Below are positions 1-6,425 of a DNA stretch of 10,300 nt, one piece after another. The notes beneath the pieces were generated by a model, which saw only the letters and a list, made by a program, of their open reading frames with translations, was not told the DNA's origin and searched no databases. The translations under genes were made by a program, and so were the position numbers. The first letter of the stretch is position 1. Each line of letters starts with the position of its first letter. Origin of the DNA: Chloroflexota bacterium (GTDB lineage: Bacteria > Chloroflexota > Limnocylindria > Limnocylindrales > CSP1-4); NCBI GenBank assembly GCA_015661135.1, contig JACVXW010000053.1:1057-11356 (forward strand), in the 5' to 3' direction.

Positions 1-25
1 CATCGGAACCGTCGCCGCGCCGAGC

Positions 26-1480
26 TCAGGAACGGGCGACATGGGTGTCGTCGTCGACCGGGCGCCGCCGTTCGCCTTCGGTCCGCATCACCACGCCGAT
101 CGGGTCCACCGCCGTGCCCGGGACCATCATCCCCGCCGAAGCTCGCTCCTCCGCCGGTGCGAGCGGCCCGCGACGGACGATCGAGATGATTCCCGACAGG
201 AAGATCCCGCCGGCGACGAACAGGATGACCGCGGTGGTCCCGACGAGATCCGAGATTGGCCCGACGATGATGATCGGCAGGAAACTGCCGACCGAGACCA
301 GCATGTTCAGGACGCCGAAGACGCGCCCGCGAACCTCCTCGGGGAGATCTTCCTGGAGTTGCGTCTGGCTCGAGATCGCCACGACCCCATAGGCGATCCC
401 GGCCACGAACGCCATCGCGATGACGACCGCGATCAGCGACGTGATGGCCGACAGGTCAACGAGCGGCGCATCCACGCGCTGGAGGGCGCGGCTGAGCGGT
501 CCGGCGACGGTCATCGCCGCCAACAGCGCCCCGAGGGCGATCAGGCCGCCCTCGATCGCCCGGCGTCGGGCGACAAACCGCCCGTACGAGTTGAGGAGCA
601 GGACCCCCATGACGATGCCGATCCCGAGTGGCAGGACGACGACGAACAGGTCCTCGGCACCGAGGCCGAGCGTGTCCTTGGCGAAGTCCGGACCCAGCAC
701 GCCGATGACCCCGACGATGGAGGCAGCAATTCCCAGGTAGCCGAGGGACCAGCCGATCGAACGATTCGCCCGGATGTATGCCATGCCTTCGGACAGCTGC
801 GCAAACGTGCCCTGAACGGCCTCGCCGGCCTCGTGCATCGTGTCGTGTGCCGGCGCACCCTCGACCGCCGCCGGGGCGTTGGCCGGCAAGGTGAGGCAGA
901 AGACGGCGGCGACGCCGTACAGGACGGCCACGACCAGCAGGACCGGTTCGGGACCTCCTGCCGCCTTGACGACGAGCGGCCCGAGCAGCGCATAACCCAG
1001 AGCGAATGCGCCGTTGAGCGTCAGCGTGAACAGGCCGTTCGCGCTTACCCGCTGATGGCTCGGGACCAGGTGCGGGATCATCGCCGCCTCGGCAGGGGCG
1101 AAGAAGACGGTGATGACCGACACCGCGATGTTGAGCAGCAGGATCAACGCGATGTTGCCACCCACCCACCAGATCGCGACCATCGCCACGGCACGCAGCA
1201 CGTTGGTCAGGACCAGCACGACCCGCCGATCGGCCCGGTCCACGTAGACCCCGGCAACCGCCGACAGGAGCACGGCCGGGACGAGGAACGTCAGGAAGAG
1301 CGCGCTGACAGCGGAGCTCAGATTGGTCGTGTTGAGGACGATGACGGTGAGCCCGTAGAGGGCCATGTTCGACCCTACCTGGGTCGCCAGCTGCGACAGC
1401 CACAGGAGGAGGAACGGCCGGTTCCGGAGGACTGCGGCGGTGCTCGTTCCGCCGTCGGTGACCGACTCCTGGGCGATCAC
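26..1480 (-). CDS. MFS exporter, MFS_3/EntS-MefA-like
   Basis: Probable 484-residue drug or metabolite exporter of the major facilitator superfamily in the cytoplasmic membrane; substrate unknown. Many hydrophobic helices are visible, starting with PFLLLWLSQLATQVGS. The MFS loop motif GVYVDRADRR (about residues 77-86) sits between helices 2 and 3. A soluble, alanine/glutamate-rich central linker (about 199-240) separates the two halves, and EEVRGRVFG (about 381-389) is the C-half signature seen in MFS_3 proteins such as EntS and MefA. A charged tail of about 48 residues (from RRGPLAP) follows the last helix. The open frame extends up to 1660, but that part overlaps the DUF951 gene and is arginine-rich nonsense. 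The chosen GTG start at 1480 overlaps the DUF951 stop as GTGA, implying translational coupling. Last gene of the operon seen here. Family call is firm; start and substrate are inferred. Confidence 0.88.
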   Translation of the reverse strand: MIAQESVTDGGTSTAAVLRNRPFLLLWLSQLATQVGSNMALYGLTVIVLNTTNLSSAVSALFLTFLVPAVLLSAVAGVYVDRADRRVVLVLTNVLRAVAMVAIWWVGGNIALILLLNIAVSVITVFFAPAEAAMIPHLVPSHQRVSANGLFTLTLNGAFALGYALLGPLVVKAAGGPEPVLLVVAVLYGVAAVFCLTLPANAPAAVEGAPAHDTMHEAGEAVQGTFAQLSEGMAYIRANRSIGWSLGYLGIAASIVGVIGVLGPDFAKDTLGLGAEDLFVVVLPLGIGIVMGVLLLNSYGRFVARRRAIEGGLIALGALLAAMTVAGPLSRALQRVDAPLVDLSAITSLIAVVIAMAFVAGIAYGVVAISSQTQLQEDLPEEVRGRVFGVLNMLVSVGSFLPIIIVGPISDLVGTTAVILFVAGGIFLSGIISIVRRGPLAPAEERASAGMMVPGTAVDPIGVVMRTEGERRRPVDDDTHVARS

Positions 1481-1725
1481 AGGTCCGGGGTGGCGCCAGG
1501 TGAGGTTGCCGCCGTGATCTCGGCGTCCCCCCGCTCCACGAACTCGCTGATGCGGTTCTCGAGCACCCGGCGCTCCAGCAGCACGTGCCGCCGGCAGGTG
1601 CGGCAGCGCAGCCCGACGTCGGCGCCGAGGCGGTCGATCTGCCACTCCTTCCCACCGCACGGATGAGGTCGACGGAGGCGGACGATGTCGCCGAGAAGCA
1701 GCACGAGAACCGGCCGGGTACCCAT
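1477..1725 (-). CDS. DUF951 family small Cys-containing protein
   Basis: An 82-residue protein of the DUF951 family, whose function is not known to me. The family signature is clear: LGDIVRLRRPHPCGGKEW (about residues 11-28), then RLGADVGLRCRTCRRHVLL (about 32-50). Cys23, Cys41 and Cys44 form a C...CxxC pattern suggestive of metal (zinc) binding; that is inference. The C-terminal 20 residues after FVERG are acidic and alanine/threonine-rich and look like a lineage-specific tail, since DUF951 proteins are usually about 60-70 residues. The ATG at 1725 follows the DUF881 stop by 12 nt, a gap made of a TAnnnT hexamer plus 6 nt, so it may have its own leaderless transcript. The stop overlaps the MFS GTG start. 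No Shine-Dalgarno sequence is visible. Confidence 0.88.
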   Translation of the reverse strand: MGTRPVLVLLLGDIVRLRRPHPCGGKEWQIDRLGADVGLRCRTCRRHVLLERRVLENRISEFVERGDAEITAATSPGATPDL

Positions 1726-1731
1726 GGCTCG

Positions 1732-1737
1732 AGCGTA
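1732..1737 (-). promoter_or_regulatory. Candidate internal -10 box (TACGCT) for leaderless DUF951
   Basis: TACGCT on the minus strand is followed by exactly six bases (CGAGCC) and then the DUF951 ATG, so transcription would start on the A of the start codon. The same TAnnnT + 6 nt + ATG geometry occurs at 6249-6254 and 9072-9077. The hexamer and spacer fill the whole 12-nt gap to the preceding stop. No -35 box was recognised. Inference from spacing only. Confidence 0.4.
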
Positions 1738-2412
1738 TCAGAGGCTCGGCTGGGCGTCGCCCGGCACGAGGTCGCGCTCCGTTGCCGGGATCGAAACGGC
1801 CTCGAGCGGCGTGACGCTGATCGCGGCGTCCGGATTTGTCGCCGCGAGCTGGGCGATGACGCCGCCGCTCCTGGTGAGCGACCCTGTCAGGATCTGGGGG
1901 CTGCCGATCGCCTCGATCTCGAACGACGCCGGTAGCGGCGTGTTCTCGACGGACAGGGCACCCGATGCGCCATAGACCACCGTCCCGGGCACGATCCGGA
2001 CGCCTTCTACGGCGATTGCCTCGGCACCCGCGTTCCGCAGCTCGTTGAGGAGCCCCTCGATCCCCTCACTGCCGATGTCACCCGAGATGCGGATCGAGAT
2101 GCCGGGACCGGTCACCGCGATGAGACCGGCCCATGCCTCGATCGCGGCCAGGTCGAATCGCAACTGACCCGTGGCACTGTCACCGCGCGCGAGCGTCGCC
2201 GTGAGGGTCGCGACCTGTCGTTCGAGCGCATCGACCTCCGCCCGCAGCTGCTCATTGCGCGTGTTCACGTTGGCGATGACCAGGGTCAGTTCCTGCGCCG
2301 ACAGTGCGCTCAAACCCGGCGTCGCCGCCTGGCTCCGCAGCTGGGCAACCACGAGCACCCCGAGGACCGCCGTTACTGCGGTCACCGCCCATCGTCGACG
2401 CGTTCGCTTCAT
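1738..2412 (-). CDS. DUF881 family membrane-anchored envelope protein (first of pair by position, second transcribed)
   Basis: A 224-residue DUF881 protein, a family related to Bacillus YlxW/YlxX whose genes often lie near division genes; biochemical role unknown. Layout: basic N-terminus MKRTRRR, one membrane helix (about residues 8-25), a coiled-coil stretch (about 40-92, LRAEVDALERQVATL), then the DUF881 core with GLIAVTGPGISIRI (about 96-109) and LLNELRNAGAEAIAVEGVRI (about 121-140). Where its neighbour has the common family form SINGERV, this copy has AVEGVRI, so the usual Asn is replaced. The topology predicts one N-terminal anchor and an extracytoplasmic C-terminal domain. The ATG overlaps the stop of the upstream DUF881 gene as ATGA, so the two are likely translated together, and a heteromer is plausible but unproven. 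The C-terminal 30 residues look disordered. Confidence 0.87.
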   Translation of the reverse strand: MKRTRRRWAVTAVTAVLGVLVVAQLRSQAATPGLSALSAQELTLVIANVNTRNEQLRAEVDALERQVATLTATLARGDSATGQLRFDLAAIEAWAGLIAVTGPGISIRISGDIGSEGIEGLLNELRNAGAEAIAVEGVRIVPGTVVYGASGALSVENTPLPASFEIEAIGSPQILTGSLTRSGGVIAQLAATNPDAAISVTPLEAVSIPATERDLVPGDAQPSL

Positions 2413-3158
2413 GGGGTCGCGCTCGCGGCGGGGTCGGGCCGCGCATACCGGCTCCGAACCGTTCCGGCGTAGGCGGCGACCGTCACGTCGTCCAGCTCCG
2501 CAAACGACAGTCGGAGGCCGTACGGCTCCACCCGGCCACGGATGAAGTCGACGAATCCCGCCGATCCGGTGAGTCGTTCGTACAGGTCTGACGGGCCCAC
2601 GGCCCGGATCTCATAGGGCGGCGCGAGATAAGCCGAGTTCACGAGCACGGCGTTGCCGATGTCCAGCACGGCCGTGGCCGTCGTCACGCGCTCGCCGTTG
2701 ATCGAGATGGCCTCGGCACCGGCCAGCCATAGCTCACCGACAAGGCTCCGGATGTCGTGGGACGTGACCAGCCCATCGCTCACGGACCCCGAGTTGGCCG
2801 CGTCCTCGAACCGGAAGACGATGCCCGGCCCAGTGATTTGCACGAGCCCGCCGGCGAGCCTGGCCCGATCCAGCGCGGCGTTGAGTTCCCGGACGATCGC
2901 CTCAGATCCCGGCTCGCTCGCTTCGAGCGCCGCCAGCTGGGCGCGCAGCTCCAGGATCTGGACCTGGAGGGCGTCCTGCCGGCGCTGGAGGCCCAAGGCG
3001 GTCTCGATGAGTGGCGTCCGCTCCTGGCTCGTGTACCGGATCCGTGGGCCTTCCGCGGCAAGTTGTGCGGCGATGAGGAAGCCGAGGACGAACAGGGCGC
3101 CGGTCAGCGTGACCTGCCAACTCGGAAGCGCGCGCATGCGCTCGAGGAACGTGCTCAC
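2409..3158 (-). CDS. DUF881 family membrane-anchored envelope protein (second of pair by position, first transcribed)
   Basis: A 249-residue DUF881 protein. One membrane helix (about residues 15-35, LTGALFVLGFLIAAQLA) is followed by a coiled-coil stretch rich in Leu/Gln/Ala (about 48-100). The core carries LAGGLVQITGPGIVFRF (about 101-117), SLVGELWLAGAEAISINGERV (about 138-158) and YLAPPYEIRAVG (about 177-188), which are the typical family motifs. The open frame continues upstream to 3431 but there it lies antiparallel in another frame over the peptidase gene. The GTG at 3158 overlaps the peptidase stop as GTGA and gives a normal-length N-terminus. An ATG eight codons... later in VSTFLERMRALPSW is an alternative start. 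Divergent from the next DUF881 gene, so this is an old duplication rather than a recent one. Function unknown; envelope or division-linked role is inference. Confidence 0.87.
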   Translation of the reverse strand: MSTFLERMRALPSWQVTLTGALFVLGFLIAAQLAAEGPRIRYTSQERTPLIETALGLQRRQDALQVQILELRAQLAALEASEPGSEAIVRELNAALDRARLAGGLVQITGPGIVFRFEDAANSGSVSDGLVTSHDIRSLVGELWLAGAEAISINGERVTTATAVLDIGNAVLVNSAYLAPPYEIRAVGPSDLYERLTGSAGFVDFIRGRVEPYGLRLSFAELDDVTVAAYAGTVRSRYARPDPAASATP

Positions 3159-4519
3159 GGCGCCCGCCGGCGTCGTGCGTACAGTAACGCGCCAAGGATC
3201 GACGCCCCAGCGAGCAGGATGAGAACCGCGACGGTCGCGCCCGCATCGGTGCCGGGCGTCGCATCCGGCCCTGATCCACCGGGCGACGGGCTCGGAGCCG
3301 ACGTCGCGGAAACGCCGGGGATCTCGCTCGGAACCGGGGCGCTGCCGATCCAGTCCGCTGGAACCGGGCCCGCCGGCGCGGGAACTGGACCGTACGGAAT
3401 CGGAGCCGCAGCGCCCAGCGACTCGAGCCACGCCGCCTCGAACCCGGCCATGTCCAGGCCGATCGCCGCCTCGAATGCTTCATCTTCCGTGACGCCGGCC
3501 GCGTACGACCGGACGAGCGTCACCATCGCCTCCTGCCCGAAGCGGTCCACCAGGAAGTCGACCGCGGCCACGCTCTCCGAGTAGGCCAGTCGGAAGGGGG
3601 CCTCCGTCGTCGGGAACTGGCCCGCGAGCGCCTGCAGTGGCATGAGGGCTCCAGATCTCACGGCGTCCTCGACGGCCGACCGGTCGCCCTGCCCATACCC
3701 CTCGGCCAGGTAGACTGCGATTCCCTCGTCGAGCCACCTCGGTGGGTAGTGGTACGGGTTCGTGACTGCGCTGTCGAAGACGAGATGGGTGAGCTCGTGC
3801 GGGATGACGCTCGCGACCCACGCACTGTTGATGGCGTCCGGGCCGATGTTAGCGAACAGCGTCCGAATGTCCGAGTGCGCCTCACCGCCGACGTTCTCGC
3901 GGGTTGCCGCTCCCAGGACATCGTAAAAGTCATCGCGATTGGCGTAGATGAAGAAGTCAATCCGATCACCACTCTCGACGCCGAGGAGTCCGCCCACGTC
4001 CCGGACCGCCGCGTCGGCAATCGCCTGGGCGCGCCGACCGAACGCTGCACCACCCGCGGTCCAGTGGACCGTCACGAACTCACCGTCCAGGGTCTGCCAA
4101 GGGAGGCGGGTGTCCGCATAGTGGACGGTGGTGGCCGGTCCGTAGACGACGCTGCCGTCCCGGAGCGTCGCCCGGAAACGCGCCTCCATGTCCGTGTTCG
4201 GCAGGATGGCGCCACTCGGCGCCGCGAGCACGTACTCGAGGGCGACGGTGCCGCCGCTGCCCGGTCGGGCGGCGTCGGCCACGTACGAGCGGTCGGAGCC
4301 TTCGATGTCCAGCACGAGCTCGACCCGTTTCACGTCGCCCGACAGCCGGGCTGAGCCGGTGAAGGTGATGGCCTCGAGGAACACGACCGAAACGGCCGGC
4401 GCCGGCAAGACCGGATCTGCAGCCCGCGTGTCGTGGGGTGCCCGGGCCGCGGCCGCCATCGCGAGGAGGACAGACAGGCCGAGGCGCGCCAGGCCGCGCC
4501 GACTCGTGGTCACTCCCAT
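3155..4519 (-). CDS. Secreted, C-terminally membrane-anchored MA-type metallopeptidase (HELTH)
   Basis: A 454-residue predicted extracytoplasmic zinc peptidase resembling the Peptidase_MA-like (gluzincin) domain. N-terminus: RR followed by a hydrophobic stretch (about residues 10-25), consistent with a signal peptide. Residues about 40-135 form a beta-rich domain. The catalytic region has HELTH at 241-245 (two zinc-binding His and the catalytic Glu), and WLDEGIAVY follows at 262-270, where Glu265 is the expected third zinc ligand. Residues about 373-427 are a Pro/Ser/Gly-rich linker, followed by one membrane helix (about 428-447) and RRRR, a classic stop-transfer anchor. All active-site residues are present, so it is probably active; substrate unknown. 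The ATG at 4519 overlaps the binding-protein gene by 10 nt; an in-frame GTG at 4513 would give the GTGA overlap used elsewhere in this operon. Confidence 0.85.
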   Translation of the reverse strand: MGVTTSRRGLARLGLSVLLAMAAAARAPHDTRAADPVLPAPAVSVVFLEAITFTGSARLSGDVKRVELVLDIEGSDRSYVADAARPGSGGTVALEYVLAAPSGAILPNTDMEARFRATLRDGSVVYGPATTVHYADTRLPWQTLDGEFVTVHWTAGGAAFGRRAQAIADAAVRDVGGLLGVESGDRIDFFIYANRDDFYDVLGAATRENVGGEAHSDIRTLFANIGPDAINSAWVASVIPHELTHLVFDSAVTNPYHYPPRWLDEGIAVYLAEGYGQGDRSAVEDAVRSGALMPLQALAGQFPTTEAPFRLAYSESVAAVDFLVDRFGQEAMVTLVRSYAAGVTEDEAFEAAIGLDMAGFEAAWLESLGAAAPIPYGPVPAPAGPVPADWIGSAPVPSEIPGVSATSAPSPSPGGSGPDATPGTDAGATVAVLILLAGASILGALLYARRRRAP

Positions 4520-6096
4520 GCCATGCCTGCCAGGCGCAGGATCCCGAGCCCGTTCTGGCCTGCTCCCAGCAGGCCGTCGCGTGACAGCGCCCAGCCGTCT
4601 CCGTAGGCGATCGGGACGACGGGCACGTCATCCCGAACGACGCCAAGCGCCTTCTCGTAGGCTGCGCGCGCCCCATCCGGGTCCCGATCCGCCAACGCCG
4701 CCTCGATCGCGGCATCGAACGCCGCCGATGACCATCGCCCATAGTTGTTGGAGGAGCCGGTCCCCAGGAGGACGCCGAGGAAGTCATTGGCACCGGGATA
4801 GTCCGCGACCCAGCCGAGTGTCCACATCTGCGGCGGATCGTCATGGAGTCGCCCGAAGTGGTCGTCCAGCTCCTCGAGCCGGATCGTCACCCCCAGTTCG
4901 CGCTCGAGATCGGCGGCAATCGCCTCCGCATACGAGAGCCCGCCCGCGGCGAACGTGACCTCGGGGAGCCCGACGCCGCCGGGGTAGCCGGCCGCAGCGA
5001 GGAACTCGCGAGCCCCTCCCGGATCGTGAACGGGGAGCCAGCTGCGGTCCCCGCCGCCGGGAATCCCCGGAGGCACCATGCTGTCGGCGCCGATCTCATC
5101 GCCCGCGGATCCGAGCTCCACGAGCCGCACCCAGTCGACCGCCGCCCCGAAGGCCCGCCTGACCCGAACATCGTCAAACGGCGGCGTCGTCGCCGTGAAA
5201 CCGACGTACGAGAGGGACAGCGAAGGGACGAGCCGCAGCTGCGGCCCGAGATCGGCGTCGAATCGGATCCAGGACGCATCGTAGATCCCGATGCCCGTGT
5301 AATCGACGTCACCTGCCTCGAATGCAGTTACCGGGCTGCGCCCACCGATATCCGTGACGAGATGCGCTATCCCGATTGCCGGCGGTCCGGCCCAGAAGTG
5401 TGCGTTCGCAGCGAGGCGATGCTCGGTCGGCGTCACGGCGTCGAGGACGTAGGCGCCGCTGCCCACGTCGGACCCCGCCTCGATGTCCACGCCGTCCTGC
5501 CAGACCGACGGCGGGACGATCCCGAACGTGGGGCCCGCGACGATGGCGGGAAAGTCGGCACCCGGTCGCTCGAGGTCAACGACGACGTCGCGGCCGTCCG
5601 CCCGCAGCCCGACGTCGTCTGGGTTCGTGGTTCTTCCGATCAGGTAGTCCGACGCCCCGCGGACGTCAAGGAACAAGGAGGACAGGAGGGACGGCCGGGC
5701 CGGATCGATGACCCGCAGCCAGCTCCCGACGACGTCCGCCGCGGTCAGGGGCGCTCCATCCGAGAACTTGAGCCCGTCGCGAAGGTGGAAGACGATCCGC
5801 CGGCCGTCGTCGGAGATGTCCCATGACCCGGCGAGCGCGGGCCGCAGGATGAGCTGTGCGTCGAACGCGGTCACGGTCTCGAACAGCTGGGCCGTGTACG
5901 CCGCCGACCCGATGTCGCTCTGGATCGCCGGGTCCAGCGTGGTCGGCGCTCCGAACAGGATCCGGACCTCGTCGGGCGCCGCCGCCCGGGCAACGTGGCC
6001 GTTTGGACCTTCGACGGAGAATCCGCCGAACGCGAACGCGCACAGGACGAGTCCGGCGAGCCGGATCCCCCACCGACTCGCGGTCAGGGCCGCCAC
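4510..6096 (-). CDS. ABC transporter substrate-binding protein, family 5 (peptide/nickel type)
   Basis: A 528-residue extracytoplasmic solute-binding protein of the DppA/OppA/NikA family (SBP_bac_5). Signal peptide: h-region LAGLVLCAFAFGGF (about residues 13-26), likely cleavage after ARA near residue 38. The Cys in LVLC does not form a good lipobox, so it may be a secreted rather than lipid-anchored form. Family motifs: LAGSWDISDDGRRIVFHLRD, FSDGAPLTAADVVGSW (about 111-126), PFDDVRVRRAFGAAVD (about 306-321), WVADYPGANDF (about 429-439) and DVPVVPIAYG near the end. No permease or ATPase gene is in the window, so it is an orphan here. The frame is open to 6291, but that part has poor third-position GC. 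The GTG at 6096 was chosen because it precedes the signal peptide closely and overlaps the end of the 52-codon ORF by 13 nt. Start is uncertain; family is firm. Confidence 0.87.
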   Translation of the reverse strand: MAALTASRWGIRLAGLVLCAFAFGGFSVEGPNGHVARAAAPDEVRILFGAPTTLDPAIQSDIGSAAYTAQLFETVTAFDAQLILRPALAGSWDISDDGRRIVFHLRDGLKFSDGAPLTAADVVGSWLRVIDPARPSLLSSLFLDVRGASDYLIGRTTNPDDVGLRADGRDVVVDLERPGADFPAIVAGPTFGIVPPSVWQDGVDIEAGSDVGSGAYVLDAVTPTEHRLAANAHFWAGPPAIGIAHLVTDIGGRSPVTAFEAGDVDYTGIGIYDASWIRFDADLGPQLRLVPSLSLSYVGFTATTPPFDDVRVRRAFGAAVDWVRLVELGSAGDEIGADSMVPPGIPGGGDRSWLPVHDPGGAREFLAAAGYPGGVGLPEVTFAAGGLSYAEAIAADLERELGVTIRLEELDDHFGRLHDDPPQMWTLGWVADYPGANDFLGVLLGTGSSNNYGRWSSAAFDAAIEAALADRDPDGARAAYEKALGVVRDDVPVVPIAYGDGWALSRDGLLGAGQNGLGILRLAGMAWE

Positions 6097-6242
6097 CAGG
6101 CCGGCGTTCGGAGCGTTCGACCGGCCTCGGCCAGATTGACCGGCCGCTCCACCGGGACTGGACTGTGCGGCCGGACCGTCCAGGCATACCGATCGCCGGA
6201 GAGCCCGAAGAGGAGGGTGGCAACGCACACGAACCGGCGCAT
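6084..6242 (-). CDS. Leaderless small ORF, 52 residues, unknown function
   Basis: I do not recognise this protein with confidence. It begins MRRFVCVATLLFGLSGDRYA, a basic start and a short hydrophobic run, and continues with a proline/arginine-rich tail ending PAWWRP. Support for translation: the ATG lies exactly 6 nt after a TATACT box. By hand count about 43 of 52 codons end in G or C, better than the competing solute-binding-protein frame over the same bases (about 39 of 65). Its stop overlaps the next gene's GTG by 13 nt, so it could act as a coupling cistron or leader peptide. The stretch GDRYAWTVRP faintly recalls FAWTI-P motifs of some Chloroflexota membrane proteins, so a remnant of such a gene is another reading. 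It may alternatively only mark the operon's transcription start. Confidence 0.45.
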   Translation of the reverse strand: MRRFVCVATLLFGLSGDRYAWTVRPHSPVPVERPVNLAEAGRTLRTPAWWRP

Positions 6243-6248
6243 CAGCGG

Positions 6249-6254
6249 AGTATA
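6249..6254 (-). promoter_or_regulatory. -10 box (TATACT) at head of six-gene operon, leaderless geometry
   Basis: TATACT on the minus strand differs from the TATAAT consensus at one base and is striking in GC-rich surroundings. Six bases (CCGCTG) separate it from the ATG at 6242, putting the expected +1 on the A of that ATG. No convincing -35 hexamer is visible 16-18 nt upstream. It is the only good promoter candidate ahead of the genes running down to position 26. Confidence 0.6.
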
Positions 6255-6316
6255 CGGGCGGGTTCCGAGGTGCCGGTCGAAGGGCGAACACACGGGTCGG
6301 TCGCCGAGCAGCAAGA

Positions 6317-6366
6317 GAGGCCTCGTGCTACACCGCCGGGGGAACGATGATCTGCGCCGAGGCCTC
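6317..6366. repeat. 9-bp perfect inverted repeat GAGGCCTCG / CGAGGCCTC
   Basis: GAGGCCTCG at 6317-6325 is the reverse complement of CGAGGCCTC at 6358-6366, with a 32-nt loop. Each arm also contains the palindrome GAGGCCTC, so the arms could equally be two copies of a dimeric regulator site. It lies 63 nt or more upstream of the TATACT box and after the preceding operon. No T-tract follows on either strand, which argues against an intrinsic terminator. Confidence 0.4.
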
Positions 6367-6425
6367 CCGTTCCGGAAACGAGGGGTCGGCGGATTCGTTA
6401 GGTCCGCTGGCAAAGATCGTGGCGA

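Larger units (their letters stand above)
6243..6425. other. Intergenic region between the two minus-strand operons
   Basis: About 180 bases between the end of the glycosyltransferase gene and the small leaderless ORF. It contains the TATACT promoter and a 9-bp inverted repeat. A weaker stem (GCGGA/TCCGC around a 9-nt loop, near 6390-6415) lies just after the glycosyltransferase stop but has no T-run behind it. No convincing gene is seen here. Confidence 0.6.

Noticed and set aside
1481..1660. N-terminal extension of the MFS protein
   Set aside because: It overlaps a clear DUF951 gene in another frame and encodes an arginine/proline-rich run unlike any MFS N-terminus.
41..1666. A 541-codon open frame on the plus strand opposite the MFS gene
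   Set aside because: Its translation is rich in Arg, Asp, Gln and His with no hydrophobic or family pattern; it is the complementary-frame shadow of a high-GC membrane protein gene.
3159..3431. N-terminal extension of the second DUF881 protein
   Set aside because: It lies over the peptidase gene in another frame, is arginine-rich, and the GTGA overlap at 3155-3158 gives a normal DUF881 length.
6097..6291. N-terminal extension of the solute-binding protein from a GTG at 6291
   Set aside because: By hand count about 26 of 65 codons end in A or T, unlike the body of the gene, and it would read through the TATACT promoter; the signal peptide lies just after the GTG at 6096.
6385..6425. Intrinsic terminator after the glycosyltransferase gene
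   Set aside because: A short stem (GCGGA/TCCGC) can be drawn but it is weak and no T-run follows, so termination here cannot be supported.
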